DNA of 64,000 nucleotides from Desulfobulbaceae bacterium UBA2273 (lineage in GTDB: Bacteria > Desulfobacterota > Desulfobulbia > Desulfobulbales > Desulfurivibrionaceae), in the NCBI GenBank assembly GCA_002347095.1, contig DDWZ01000011.1, positions 1 to 64,000 on the forward strand. The letters run 5' to 3'. A model generated the notes under the pieces. That model did not search any database, was not told where the DNA came from, and saw only the letters and a program-made list of their open reading frames with translations. The position numbers were made by a program, and so were the translations under genes. Below, piece after piece: positions 16,175 to 25,202 of this stretch. The number at the start of each line of letters is the position of its first letter. The first letter of the stretch is position 1.

Positions 16175-17617
16175 ATGATCGCCGCACTGCTTCTCCTGCC
16201 TCTCTTCGGCGGCCTTGCCGCCTTCTTGCTCCCTTCGGACCGCTGGCGACCGCTGTTGCTGCCGGTCTGCGGCCTGGCGCATCTGATCTTGACCTTCTTC
16301 GTCATTCAGGACGGGCAGACTGTGTCGCTACCCCTGGCCGGGAACTGGATCGCTGTCGATCCCTTCAGCCGCCTCATCCTGCTCATCGTCAGCCTGCTTT
16401 TCTGCGGCTGTTCGATCTATGCCTTGGGCTACCTGCGCTACCGGATCGCCTGGGGCAACAGAATCTTTGTCAGTTGCCTGCTTCTTTTTCTTTCCGCCAT
16501 GAGCCTGGCGGCCGTAGCCCGGCATCTCGGCCTCCTCTGGGTGGCGGTGGAAGCGACCACCGTGGCCAGCGCCCCGCTGATTTATTACAACCGCAACCGC
16601 CTTTCCATCGAGGCGACCTGGAAATACCTGATCCTCTGCTCCGTGGGTATTGCCCTGGCCATGCTCGGCATCCTTTTTGTCGCCTACGCCGCCCTGGCCG
16701 GAGGCGCGCAGGTCAGCCTGCAGTTCGACGATATCCTGCAGGGCGCCGCACATTATTCCACGCCATGGCTCAGGGCCGGTTTTGTCTTTCTGCTCGTCGG
16801 CTTCGGCACCAAGGCCGGCTTTGCCCCGCTGCACACCTGGAAACCGGACGCCTACGGCGAAGCGCCGGGGTTGGTCGGCGCGCTTCTGGCCGGAGGACTC
16901 ACCAGCGTGGCCTTTCTTGCTCTGCTGCGCACCCTGCAGATCATGGATGCCGCAGGCGATGGGGCCATGGCCCGCGAGGCCTTCCTGGCCATGGGCCTTG
17001 TCTCCCTCGGTTTTGCCGCGGTGTTTGTCATCCGGCAGCCGGATTTCAAAAGGCTTCTCGCCTATTCCAGCGTCGAGCACATGGGGATACTCGCCATCGG
17101 CGTTGCCATTGGCGGAGTCGCCGCCTTCGGGGCCATGCTGCATCTGATGAACAATGCCCTGACCAAGGGCGTGCTCTTTTTGTCCGCCGGCAACATCCAT
17201 CGCCGTTTCGCCAGCAAGCGGGTCGGCGAGGTCCAGGGCGCCATCACCCTGGTGCCGGTTTCCGCCAGCCTGTTTCTCTTAGGCTTTCTGGCGATTACCG
17301 GCTCGCCGCCCTTTGCCCCGTTTATCAGCGAGTTTACCATCCTCCGGGGCATTTTTTCCGGCGGCCATTATCTGACCGGCGCTCTGTTTCTCTTCTTTCT
17401 GGCCGTCATCTTCATCGGCATGGGCAGCACGGTGCTCTCGGTGGTTTTCGGCACGCCTTTGGAGCGGAAGGGAGACACCAACTACCGGGAGACCCTCATG
17501 ACCACCGGGACGCCGTTGGTCCTGCTCCTCATCATTCTTTTCCTGGGGCTCTCCCTGCCCGAGCCGGCCAGGAAGCTCTTTGCCGAAGCGGCCGCCCTGC
17601 TGGAGGTGAAGCCATGA
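16175..17617 (+). CDS. hyfF: Ehr/hydrogenase-4-type proton-pump subunit F (NuoN/MrpD-like)
   Basis: 480 residues, about 13-14 membrane helices. Features: EATTVASAPLIYY, GFGTKAGFAPLHTWKPDAYGEAPGLVGALLAGG, DFKRLLAYSSVEHMG and HLMNNALTKGVLFLSAGNI, close to HyfF. RBS AAGGGAATAAC. Its stop overlaps the next start (ATGA), so translation is coupled to the large subunit. Confidence 0.93.
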   Translation: MIAALLLLPLFGGLAAFLLPSDRWRPLLLPVCGLAHLILTFFVIQDGQTVSLPLAGNWIAVDPFSRLILLIVSLLFCGCSIYALGYLRYRIAWGNRIFVSCLLLFLSAMSLAAVARHLGLLWVAVEATTVASAPLIYYNRNRLSIEATWKYLILCSVGIALAMLGILFVAYAALAGGAQVSLQFDDILQGAAHYSTPWLRAGFVFLLVGFGTKAGFAPLHTWKPDAYGEAPGLVGALLAGGLTSVAFLALLRTLQIMDAAGDGAMAREAFLAMGLVSLGFAAVFVIRQPDFKRLLAYSSVEHMGILAIGVAIGGVAAFGAMLHLMNNALTKGVLFLSAGNIHRRFASKRVGEVQGAITLVPVSASLFLLGFLAITGSPPFAPFISEFTILRGIFSGGHYLTGALFLFFLAVIFIGMGSTVLSVVFGTPLERKGDTNYRETLMTTGTPLVLLLIILFLGLSLPEPARKLFAEAAALLEVKP

Positions 17618-19143
17618 GGACCCTGAACCCGCAACTGCTGAAAAACGGCGAGGCCGTCACCCTGGATGCGGTGACAATTCTTGATTTTGGGGATTTCAGG
17701 GATTGCCTGCTGGCGGAGGTACGGAAACAGGGAAGGGTGGCGGCCTGTTTTGGAGTGCCCGTTGCCGAAGGGGGACGAGATCTGGAGCTTTTCGCCCTGG
17801 TCGCCCGGGATCGCAATGCCTGTGTCGCCGTGTACCGGACCCGCATCAGCGAGCGGTTTCCCTCCCTGACCCCGGATTGCCCGCAGATGCATCTTTTCGA
17901 GCGGGAAATCGCCGAGCAGTACGGGGTAGTGCCGGAAGGGCATCCCTGGCTCAAACCGCTCCGCTTCCACAGCGCTTGGCGGAGCGGGGCCGATGTTTGG
18001 GGCCGTCCGGCGGATCAGCACCCCCGCATCGGGGAAATGGAGTTTTACCGGGTGGACGGGGAAGGGGTGCACGAAGTGGCGGTCGGTCCGGTCCATGCCG
18101 GCATCATCGAACCGGGCCATTTCCGTTTCCAGTGCTACGGCGAGAAGGTCATGCACCTTGAGATCTCGCTCGGCTATCAGCATCGGGATATCGAGCGGAT
18201 GCTGCAAAACGGCCCCCATCCGTCCACCATGGCGCAGATGGAAACCATTGCCGGCGATACCTCCATCGGCCATGGCTTGGCCCATTGCCAAGTGCTTGAG
18301 GCCTTAAGCGGCTGCGAGGTTCCTGCCCAAGCCCAGGCCATCCGCGCCGTGGCCCTTGAGCTGGAGCGGCTGGCCAACCATGTGGGGGATATCGGCGCCC
18401 TGGCCGGCGATGTCGGCTTTCTGCCCACCTTCTCCTATTGCGGCCGGTTGCGCGGCGACTACCTCAACTTGACCGCAGCCTTGTGCGGCAGCCGGTTTGG
18501 CCGGGGGCTGGTGCGGCCGGGCGGGGTGCTCTTTGATCTCGAACCAGCCCTGGCCGGAGAGATGCTGGCCCGGCTCAAGGGTATCGAGGGCAATACCATG
18601 GGCGCTCTGGACCTCTTTTTTGATGCGCCCTCGGTTCTGAGCCGGTTTGAAGGAAGAGGCAGGGTGTCCCGCTCGGTGGCCGAGGATCTCGGCCTGGTCG
18701 GGGTTGCGGCCAAGGCCTGCGGCGTGCCCCGCGACAGCCGTTTTTTCCATCCAACCGGGGTCTACCGCCAGTTGTTTGATGACCTGATCACCGAGGAAAC
18801 CGGGGATGCCATGGCCAGGGCCAGGATGCGCAGCCGGGAGATCACTGTTTCCATCGAGCTGCTCCGGCGGATCATGGATACTCTGCCGGAAGGTCCCATC
18901 CGGGCGCAGATGGGGCCGCTTCAGGGGAATGCCTTGGCAATCTCCATGGTGGAAGGCTGGCGGGGCGAGGTGGTGCACGTCGGTCTCACCGATGGCGACG
19001 GCCGTCTGCGGCGTTACAAGATTGTTGACCCTTCCTTCCATAACTGGAGCGGGTTGGCCATGGCGATGCGTGATGAACAGATTTCGGATTTCCCCCTGTG
19101 CAACAAGAGTTTTAATTTGTCGTACTGCGGGTTTGATCTATAG
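17614..19143 (+). CDS. Ehr large subunit: fused NuoC/NuoD-like protein without NiFe ligands
   Basis: 509 residues. Residues 1-125 resemble the 30-kDa NuoC/HyfG N-terminal domain; the rest is the 49-kDa NuoD/hydrogenase large-subunit fold (VGPVHAGIIEPGHFRF, EISLGYQHRDIE). The proximal NiFe motif RxCGxC is absent: the aligned stretch at 211-216 is TIAGDT. The distal CxxC motif is absent too: the tail reads DFPLCNKSFNLSYCG (Cys eight residues apart). It should not bind NiFe, which fits energy-converting hydrogenase-related (Ehr) complexes. The true substrate is unknown. Confidence 0.88.
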   Translation: MRTLNPQLLKNGEAVTLDAVTILDFGDFRDCLLAEVRKQGRVAACFGVPVAEGGRDLELFALVARDRNACVAVYRTRISERFPSLTPDCPQMHLFEREIAEQYGVVPEGHPWLKPLRFHSAWRSGADVWGRPADQHPRIGEMEFYRVDGEGVHEVAVGPVHAGIIEPGHFRFQCYGEKVMHLEISLGYQHRDIERMLQNGPHPSTMAQMETIAGDTSIGHGLAHCQVLEALSGCEVPAQAQAIRAVALELERLANHVGDIGALAGDVGFLPTFSYCGRLRGDYLNLTAALCGSRFGRGLVRPGGVLFDLEPALAGEMLARLKGIEGNTMGALDLFFDAPSVLSRFEGRGRVSRSVAEDLGLVGVAAKACGVPRDSRFFHPTGVYRQLFDDLITEETGDAMARARMRSREITVSIELLRRIMDTLPEGPIRAQMGPLQGNALAISMVEGWRGEVVHVGLTDGDGRLRRYKIVDPSFHNWSGLAMAMRDEQISDFPLCNKSFNLSYCGFDL

Positions 19144-19168
19144 CGGTCCGAAGGCCGTGCTTTTCACC

Positions 19169-19269
19169 TCCCCCTTTGACAAAGGGGGATTGAGGGGGAT
19201 TTTAAAACGACGGATTCAACAGGCCAATTCGTAAAATCCCCCCTCGCCCCCCTTTGTGAAAGGGGGGGA
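19169..19269. repeat. Inverted repeat of CCCCCTTTG type
   Basis: Left arm TCCCCCTTTGACAAAGGGGG... (19169-19205) and right arm ...CCCCCCTTTGTGAAAGGGGGG (19231-19269) are imperfect inverted copies, each also self-complementary. This is a common dispersed intergenic repeat type and separates the large- and small-subunit genes. Confidence 0.8.
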
Positions 19270-19297
19270 TAAAAAGAGAATCTGAGGACAAAAGAAT

Positions 19298-20050
19298 ATG
19301 CTGCAGATAATACGGGAACGGTGGCGTCAGGGCTTCAGAACGGGAAAATTCCCCAAGGCGGAGCCGATCCTGCCCCCGCGCTTTCGGGGGCTGCCCAAGT
19401 TCGGCGGGGATTGCCCGCCCGATTGCGGCAAAGCCTGTGAAACGCTGTGCCCCTCCGGAGCCTGCAAGCAGGTGGATGGCCGGCTGGTTCTTGATCTGGG
19501 CCGTTGCCTGTTCTGCGCCGATTGCCCGGCCTGTTCCCATGGCCGGATCACCTTTGGCAACGACTATCGCCTTGCCGTCCGGCAGCGGCAGGATCTGCTG
19601 TACAGCGGCGGGGAATATGCATTGGCGCAACCGCTTGAGCCCGAGCGGCTGAAGCTGTTCGGCCGCTCCCTCAAGCTGCGCCAGGTTTCCGCCGGAGGCT
19701 GCAACGGTTGCGAGGCGGATTGCAACGTGCTCGGCACCCTGGTTTTCGACCTGGGCCGCTTCGGCATCCAGTTTGTCGCCTCCCCCCGCCACGCGGACGG
19801 CATCCTGGTGACAGGGCCGATCACGGAGAATATGCGCAGCGCGGTGCTGGATACCTATGAGGCGACGCCTGCACCAAAGATCGTCATTGCGGTCGGGGCC
19901 TGCGGTATCAATGGGGGGCCGTTTTCGGGGAGCAGCGAGGTGAGCCCGGGGCTCGATTCCCTGTTGCCGGTGAATCTCTATATTCCGGGCTGTCCGCCGC
20001 ATCCTTATACCATCTTGGATGGGTTGTTGCGCTTGCTTGGCAGGAGATAG
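19298..20050 (+). CDS. Ehr Fe-S subunit: ferredoxin-like domain fused to NuoB-like small subunit
   Basis: 250 residues. The N-terminal part carries two Cys groups (C39, C43, C47, C51/C56 and C70, C73, C76, C79), resembling a 2x[4Fe-4S] HyfH/NuoI-like domain. From about 125 it is NuoB/HyfI-like with N2-cluster ligands C135, C138, C202 (GACGINGG) and C232 (PGCPPHP). In hydrogenase-4 these are separate proteins, so this is a fusion. RBS GAGGAC. It would pass electrons to or from the large subunit. Confidence 0.9.
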   Translation: MLQIIRERWRQGFRTGKFPKAEPILPPRFRGLPKFGGDCPPDCGKACETLCPSGACKQVDGRLVLDLGRCLFCADCPACSHGRITFGNDYRLAVRQRQDLLYSGGEYALAQPLEPERLKLFGRSLKLRQVSAGGCNGCEADCNVLGTLVFDLGRFGIQFVASPRHADGILVTGPITENMRSAVLDTYEATPAPKIVIAVGACGINGGPFSGSSEVSPGLDSLLPVNLYIPGCPPHPYTILDGLLRLLGRR

Positions 20051-20095
20051 GCCGTGCTCATGCTAAACGGCCATTCGTCCGATTACCGCCAAAAC

Positions 20096-20175
20096 ACCCT
20101 TCGACAGGCTCAGGGCGAACGGTAGTCGGCTTGAAATCATTGATTTTTCCGTTCACCCTGAGCCTGTCGAAGGGT
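20096..20175. repeat. Inverted repeat CCTTCGACAGGCTCAGG type
   Basis: 27-bp arms (20096-20122 and 20149-20175) pair at 26 of 27 positions. A related, more diverged copy lies at 26048-26124. The intergenic stretch 20051-20487 holds this element and the hairpin at 20395-20423 but no gene. Confidence 0.88.
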
Positions 20176-20394
20176 CGTAGGTCGGGTAGAGCGCAGCGAA
20201 ATCCGACACGATACAGTTAGCGCAGAAGGCCACACATGCAATACCGCCGGTCACGGGTAAGAGGCGCGACATTTTTTTTGTGTCGTCGTAACCCACGGGC
20301 GGCGAAGGTTATTGTGTGATGAGGCGAGTATTGAGTGTTCCGATAACAATATTGTCGGGTTTCGCTTTGCTCTAGCCGACCTACCAACTGAGCT

Positions 20395-20423
20395 TGCCGA
20401 AGGGCTCGCAAGAGCCTTCGGCA
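20395..20423. other. Hairpin with GCAA tetraloop upstream of the second B-type subunit
   Basis: TGCCGAAGGGCTC pairs with GAGCCTTCGGCA across GCAA with one bulged G. It lies about 65 bp before the TTG start at 20488 and could be a leader RNA structure or part of another repeat. Confidence 0.5.
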
Positions 20424-20487
20424 CAAGAAGGCATTTTTGCAATAACCTCTATACAACGTTTGAACTGAAGAGAGGGAGGATGGGACA

Positions 20488-22497
20488 TTGGCTGAGCTCT
20501 ACCTTGCCGCCGTAAGCCTGATCTTCTGCTCCGGATTGCCCGCCCTGGCGTGGGGGAGGTGGGCAAAGAGCGGTGAAATTCTTTCCGTTAGCCTTCTTTT
20601 GGCCGGGGTAATCCTCTCCCTTGGCGCCTCGCTTGCCGGGGCCTGGCAAACTCCCGCGCCCATGCTGGCCGCCGCCTGGTCCATCCCCGGCGGTAGTTTT
20701 CTCATCGAACTGGACGGCCTGGCCGCGCTCTTCCTGTTGCCAGCCCTGCTTATCCTTGGCCTGGGCGGTGTTTACGGGTTCGGCTACTTCCCCCTGTCCC
20801 GGCATGGCGTTGCGGCGGGCAGGCTCCGTCTTTTCTTCGGCATTTTGGGCGCGGCCATTGCCCTTGTGCCGGTGAGCCGCAACGGCCTTCTCTTCCTCAT
20901 GGCCTGGGAGGTCATGGCCCTCGGCGGCTTTTTCTTGATCCTTACCGAGCAGGAAAACGAAGCGGCCCGCCGGGCGGCCTATGTCTATCTTGCCGCCACC
21001 CACACCGGCACCCTGGCTCTTTTTGCCATGTTCATTCTTCTGGCCGGACCCAACGGCAGCTTTGCTTTCCCCCAGGCCGCCACCCTTGACGGCGCCACGT
21101 TTCAGGCCGGGGCGATTTTTCTGCTGGCCCTGTTCGGTTTTGGCCTCAAGGCAGGGATCATGCCTCTCCATATCTGGCTGCCCGGGGCGCATGCCGCCGC
21201 GCCCAGCCATGTTTCCGCCCTGATGAGCGGGGTGGTGATCAAGATGGGGATCTACGGACTGATTCGGGTGGCGGGCTTCTACACCGGCCAGCCGGCTTGG
21301 TGGGGCGGGGTCATTCTCGCTCTCGGCGTTGTTTCGGCCATAATGGGCGTGGTCTTTGCCCTGGCCCAGCATGACATCAAGCGGCTGCTTGCCTATCACA
21401 GCGTGGAGAATATCGGCATCATCCTGATCGGCCTGGGCTGCGCCCTGCTGGGAAAAACCTTCCACAGCCCAGCCCTCGTCGTCCTCGGCCTGGCCGGGGC
21501 TCTGCTCCATGTGGTCAACCACGGCCTGTTCAAGTCCTTGCTCTTTCTCGGGGCCGGCGCGGTGATCCAGGCAACCGGCACCAGGGAAATCGACCGTTAC
21601 GGCGGATTGCTGCGCACCATGCCGCGCACCGCCTTTTTCTTTCTCGGCGGGGCCGTGGCCATCTGCGGCCTGCCGCCGCTCAACGGCTTTGTCAGCGAAT
21701 GGCTCATCTACCTTGGGTTGCTGCACAGTCAGACCGAAGGCGTACCCTTTCCGCTCTCCCTGACGATCCTGGCTGCTCCGGCCCTGGCCATGACCGGCGG
21801 TCTGGCCGTGGCCTGCTTTGTCAAGGTCTTTGGCGTCACCTTTCTGGGCACGCCGCGCCGTCGTTTTTCCACAACGCCCGGCGAGGCGCCGGGCAGCATG
21901 CTGTTGCCCATGGCCATCCTCTTTCTCTGCTGCCTGCTCATCGGTCTGGCTCCCTGGGCGATTGTTCCCCTGTTGCAGCGGGCTGTTGGCGCCTGGACGG
22001 GCATGACGCTTGCCACCTTCTCGGCGGCCGGGAGTGCGGAGAGCATGCTGATCGGGAGTCTGGCGCCGGTGTACTGGCTTAGCCTCTGCGCCTTCCTGCT
22101 GCTGGCCTTCTCTCTTGGCTTGTTTCTTCGGCAGAAGTCTTTTCCGGAGCCTGGCCGCGAGAATCGGCCAGCGACCTGGGGATGCGGTTACAGAGAGGGA
22201 ACGCCACGCATGCAGTATACGGCGGTTTCCTTTGCGGAGATGCTGGTCAGCCTTTTTCGTTGGGGTTTGCGGAGCGACATTGCCGGCGGCCGGGCCATTG
22301 GCTTTTCCCCTGCCGCAACTAGTCTTGTTACCCATACCCCGGATCTGATTCTGGACCGTCTGATCCATCCCGTTTGCCGGGCCTTATCCCGAGCCGCCTT
22401 TGCTGTTCGTTCCTTTCTCCATCAGGGGTGGATCGGTGTGTATCTGCTCTATTCGGCCCTGACTCTTTGCCTGTTGCTGTTGTGGCTGCGGGCGTAA
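20488..22497 (+). CDS. Second HyfB-like proton-pump subunit of the Ehr cluster
   Basis: 669 residues, paralogous to 11986-13971 (KAGIMPLHIWLPGAHAAAPSHVSALMSGVVIKMGIYG, DIKRLLAYHSVENIG, HGLFKSLLFLGAGAV, and the shared end-region phrase ATWGCGY). TTG start with AGGGAGGA at 7-nt spacing; no ATG fits. Having two B-type subunits plus one F-type gives three potential ion channels. The stop codon lies inside the left arm of repeat copy B. Confidence 0.92.
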   Translation: MAELYLAAVSLIFCSGLPALAWGRWAKSGEILSVSLLLAGVILSLGASLAGAWQTPAPMLAAAWSIPGGSFLIELDGLAALFLLPALLILGLGGVYGFGYFPLSRHGVAAGRLRLFFGILGAAIALVPVSRNGLLFLMAWEVMALGGFFLILTEQENEAARRAAYVYLAATHTGTLALFAMFILLAGPNGSFAFPQAATLDGATFQAGAIFLLALFGFGLKAGIMPLHIWLPGAHAAAPSHVSALMSGVVIKMGIYGLIRVAGFYTGQPAWWGGVILALGVVSAIMGVVFALAQHDIKRLLAYHSVENIGIILIGLGCALLGKTFHSPALVVLGLAGALLHVVNHGLFKSLLFLGAGAVIQATGTREIDRYGGLLRTMPRTAFFFLGGAVAICGLPPLNGFVSEWLIYLGLLHSQTEGVPFPLSLTILAAPALAMTGGLAVACFVKVFGVTFLGTPRRRFSTTPGEAPGSMLLPMAILFLCCLLIGLAPWAIVPLLQRAVGAWTGMTLATFSAAGSAESMLIGSLAPVYWLSLCAFLLLAFSLGLFLRQKSFPEPGRENRPATWGCGYREGTPRMQYTAVSFAEMLVSLFRWGLRSDIAGGRAIGFSPAATSLVTHTPDLILDRLIHPVCRALSRAAFAVRSFLHQGWIGVYLLYSALTLCLLLLWLRA

Positions 22498-22605
22498 CCA
22501 ACCAATCAGCAGCACCACATCTGCGTTGTCATCGGCCGACTCGTGTGCAACAGCACACTTCGCCGGCCTCTTCCTAGCATCTGCACCATTGCTGGTTGGC
22601 TGGTT
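22495..22605 (+). repeat. Structured ~105-bp element, copy B
   Basis: Starts on the TAA of the preceding gene. Outer arms (AACCAACCAATCAGCAG and TTGCTGGTTGGCTGGTT) pair at 14 of 17 positions, with a sequence different from other copies. Core markers CATCTGC, TCATCGGCC, GCACACTTCGCCGGCCTCTTCC and GCATCTGCACCA are conserved. Confidence 0.85.
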
Positions 22606-22689
22606 TTCTTGGCCTATGTTCTTTTTTTGCTCCAAGTTGGACAGTTGCGATGGTTGTTCCGTTATAACGAATGGCTTCTGAAAAGGCGC

Positions 22690-22719
22690 AGGCGGCTTCC
22701 CCGAATGGAGAAGCCGCCT
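22690..22719 (-). terminator. Likely terminator of the glycine-zipper gene
   Basis: AGGCGGCTTC and GAAGCCGCCT form a 10-bp stem with a 10-nt loop; on the minus strand it is followed by a short T-run (CCTTTTC). It lies 69 bp past the stop of the minus-strand gene. Confidence 0.6.
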
Positions 22720-22787
22720 GTCGGGTTGTTGCGGTTGTCGTGTGCTAAACCTGCTGTCCTGCAGGAGATGTCCCGGGAGGGGCGGTC

Positions 22788-23264
22788 TTACCACCTGCCC
22801 CGTTCAGAATACCCACGATGCTCCGGGCGATATCTGGATTCCCGCCAATGGTCACGGCCCTGGCCCCGGTGGCGGGGATGGTGATCGCGGTCTATGATCA
22901 CCGTCTGTCTGACCACCCGTTCCGGCTGGTAGTATACCACAGGCCTCTCGTATACCCGCGTCCGCACCCGGACCTCCGGGTAGTCGTCCTCGTAGCGGTA
23001 AACAACCTTGGGAGGCGGGGAGTATACTCGGACCGTCTGGCCCTGGTTCTTGTCCATCTCATTGCCGACGATATAGCCGAGTACCCCGCCGATGGCGGTG
23101 CCCAGCAGGGTACCCTCGGTGTTGCGGCCGATGGCCTGACCGAGAATGGCGCCCCCGGCCGCGCCGCCCAAAGCCCCGGTTTGCGCTGCGCTGTCTGCCA
23201 TGGCATTCTGGCTGGTAAGCAATAATCCGGCACATGTTACTGCGAGCAGTGTTCGTTTCAGCAT
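22788..23264 (-). CDS. Glycine-zipper 2TM-domain exported protein
   Basis: 158 residues from ATG 23264 (AGGAGGG at 3-nt spacing). A signal peptide ends near AMA. Residues 25-65 are a glycine zipper (GALGGAAGGAILGQAIGRNTEG...GGVLGYIVGNEMD), as in SlyB/Rickettsia 17-kDa-type envelope proteins. The rest is Tyr/Arg/Pro/His-rich (RVYERPVVYYQPERVV, DRDHHPRHRG), likely unstructured. No lipobox Cys is evident in the mature N-terminus. Confidence 0.8.
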   Translation of the reverse strand: MLKRTLLAVTCAGLLLTSQNAMADSAAQTGALGGAAGGAILGQAIGRNTEGTLLGTAIGGVLGYIVGNEMDKNQGQTVRVYSPPPKVVYRYEDDYPEVRVRTRVYERPVVYYQPERVVRQTVIIDRDHHPRHRGQGRDHWRESRYRPEHRGYSERGRW

Positions 23265-23391
23265 ATTCCCTCCTTGCGAGAATAAACTTTTTAGACTGTG
23301 TTGCAAAAAGTGCGCACCCTGTTTTCAGCTTCACCGTACGCCGGGATACGCGGTCTTTCCAGCCGATATGGGGCGTGGTTGGGGCAATGTC

Positions 23392-23428
23392 GACCCGATG
23401 TCGGGTTCTCCCGTGCGGACATCGGGTC
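23392..23428. repeat. Perfect 11-bp inverted repeat in the MFS upstream region
   Basis: GACCCGATGTC (23392-23402) and GACATCGGGTC (23418-23428), 15-bp spacer, about 120 bp before the MFS start. It could be an operator; there is no T-run for a terminator. Confidence 0.6.
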
Positions 23429-23547
23429 AATGCGGGGGGTGCAATCCATCCGCCATCCTTTTCCCTGGGTGCGGATCCATCAGGAATTGCCTCTTTGGCT
23501 CAAGCATGCTAGAAGGGAGAATAGATTCCGTTTACCAGGGACTCCCC

Positions 23548-24720
23548 ATGCGCCGCCAGATCCTGCTGTCCATCGCCATCCGTTTTCTCATCTACTTCAC
23601 GCACTGGCTGGTGTTGGCCTATTTGCCCCTGCTTCTCAAGGGCTACGGCCTGAGCGACCTGCAGATCGGTATGGCCATCGGCTTTTTTTCCCTCTCCTCC
23701 ATGGCGTTGATGCTGCCGCTGGGGTTGTTTTCCGATATTTTTTCGCCCCGGCGGACCATGCTCTGCGGTGCCTTGCTCTATGGGGGGTATTTTGCCGCCC
23801 TCCTGACTGCCCGCTCCTTTGGCTGGATTCTGGCGGCGGTCTGCGTCGGGGGCTTGGGGAGCGCGGCCCTGGTGGTGGTGAGCGAATCCCTGTATCTCAA
23901 GCATTTCGGGCAGATTCAGCGGAGCCGCAGGGTGGCGACCTACCAGTTGAGCACCTATCTGGGCTTCGGTCTCGGCCCCCTGGCCGGCGGCCTTGTGGTG
24001 CAGACCGCGCCGGAGCTGATCTTTGTTTTTGCCGTGGCCGGGGCAGGAGCCATCTTTCTGCTCTCGCTGTTCCTAATTGATTATGAGCCCATTGTCTTTT
24101 CCTTTAAGGAATACAGCGGGGATGTCCTCCAGTTCAAGCCCTTGCTGCTGATCGCCTGTCTTTTTGTCCTGGGCACCCACTTCGGGGTGGAGCAGACCTC
24201 TTTTTCCCTGCTGTTGAAGGAGAAATTCGGGCTGCTCCCCCGGCAGATAGGCTTGGTCTTTGCCTGCATGGGGCTGTGGATGGCCCTGGCTGTTCCCCTG
24301 GTCGGCAGGTATCACGACAAACGGAGGTCGGTGTTCCTCTTTTTTCTCGGGGGCATGGCCTTTTCCGCGGTGTTTCAGATGCTGACCCCGCTGGCGGTCG
24401 GCATCCGGAGCCTGGTGGTCATCCGGTTGCTCCACAACCTGGGCGATACCGTGGCCCTGCTGGAACTCGGGGTGCTGGTGGCGCTGCTTTTTCCCTCCGG
24501 CCGGTTGGGCGGCAACTCAGGTCTGCTTTACGGGGTGCGCACCCTGGCCACCTTTCTTGCCGCGGTGATCTCCGGGAGCCTGAACCGGGAGTGGGGCTAC
24601 GGCGCTTCCTTCATGGGCAGCGGCCTGTTTGTCCTCTGTTTTGTCGCGGGCAGCTTCGCCTTTATCGGGTTCAGCGCGACGCGGCGGCAGGCGGTGGGGT
24701 GGCAGGAAATTGAGAAGTAA
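23548..24720 (+). CDS. MFS transporter
   Basis: 390 residues, about 12 hydrophobic helices. The loop between helices 2 and 3 has the MFS-type GLFSDIFSPRR motif (DxxxxRR), repeated in weaker form after helix 8 (GRYHDKRR). The start at 23548 is chosen because the sequence upstream in frame is not protein-like. The substrate cannot be inferred. Confidence 0.85.
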   Translation: MRRQILLSIAIRFLIYFTHWLVLAYLPLLLKGYGLSDLQIGMAIGFFSLSSMALMLPLGLFSDIFSPRRTMLCGALLYGGYFAALLTARSFGWILAAVCVGGLGSAALVVVSESLYLKHFGQIQRSRRVATYQLSTYLGFGLGPLAGGLVVQTAPELIFVFAVAGAGAIFLLSLFLIDYEPIVFSFKEYSGDVLQFKPLLLIACLFVLGTHFGVEQTSFSLLLKEKFGLLPRQIGLVFACMGLWMALAVPLVGRYHDKRRSVFLFFLGGMAFSAVFQMLTPLAVGIRSLVVIRLLHNLGDTVALLELGVLVALLFPSGRLGGNSGLLYGVRTLATFLAAVISGSLNREWGYGASFMGSGLFVLCFVAGSFAFIGFSATRRQAVGWQEIEK

Positions 24721-24737
24721 GCAGATGAGTTCGTCAA

Positions 24738-24943
24738 TTCATTTCTTTGCTTGCCCAAAGAAACGAACCAAAGAAAGGGCCCCCTGTGTCCCTTGTCCCG
24801 CCGAAGGCGGGATGCCCGGAGTTTATGCCCCGCATGGGGTACTCCTTGAGGCTGCCGGGGCTTTGCAAACTCGCTGCGCTCAAACAGTGCAAAGCCCTTT
24901 TTCGGCAGCCTCTCCGGTGCTCGGCTGCGTGCCAATGGGATTT
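24738..24943 (+). repeat. ~210-bp dispersed repeat, copy 2
   Basis: Matches copies at 50972-51180 (same strand) and 14010-14220 (opposite strand): TTTCTTTGCTTGCCCAAAGA at the left, GTCCCGCC...GGCGGGAT hairpin, CTGCCGGGGCTTTGCAAACT, CAGTGCAAAGCCCTTTTT and CAGCCTCTCCGGTGCTCGGC. This copy lacks the CATATG tail. It begins 17 bp after the MFS stop. Confidence 0.85.
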
Positions 24944-24977
24944 CCCCCCCCCATTTGTCCTGCCGCGCCTCGCAGAC

Positions 24978-25045
24978 GGGGGCGGAAAAAGACGCTAAAA
25001 CTGTCGTCTGAGGGCGAAGCCCGAGTTTTTTAGCGTCCCGCCCTC
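24978..25045. terminator. Large hairpin, possible bidirectional terminator
   Basis: GACGCTAAAACT (24991-25002) pairs with AGTTTTTTAGCGTC (25024-25037) around an inner GGGC/GCCC hairpin, and flanking GGGCGG/CCCGCCC extend the pairing. The arms are A-rich and T-rich. No gene is present in 24721-25202. Confidence 0.5.
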
Positions 25046-25202
25046 GTCGAGAAGCAAGGGAAGCCCGCAGGGCCAGGACTGGCTGGGGTGCCTTTTTCTT
25101 GTTTCTTCTTTTGGGCACGCAAAAGAAGAAAGCGCGAATAACAGAAAAAACATCATCATTCTTCCCGGAATCTCCGGGCTACTTTTTTAGAGGACCATCA
25201 CG

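Noticed and set aside
11986..22497. Calling the cluster a functional NiFe hydrogenase-4
   Set aside because: The large subunit lacks both Cys ligand pairs, so an Ehr-type assignment fits better.
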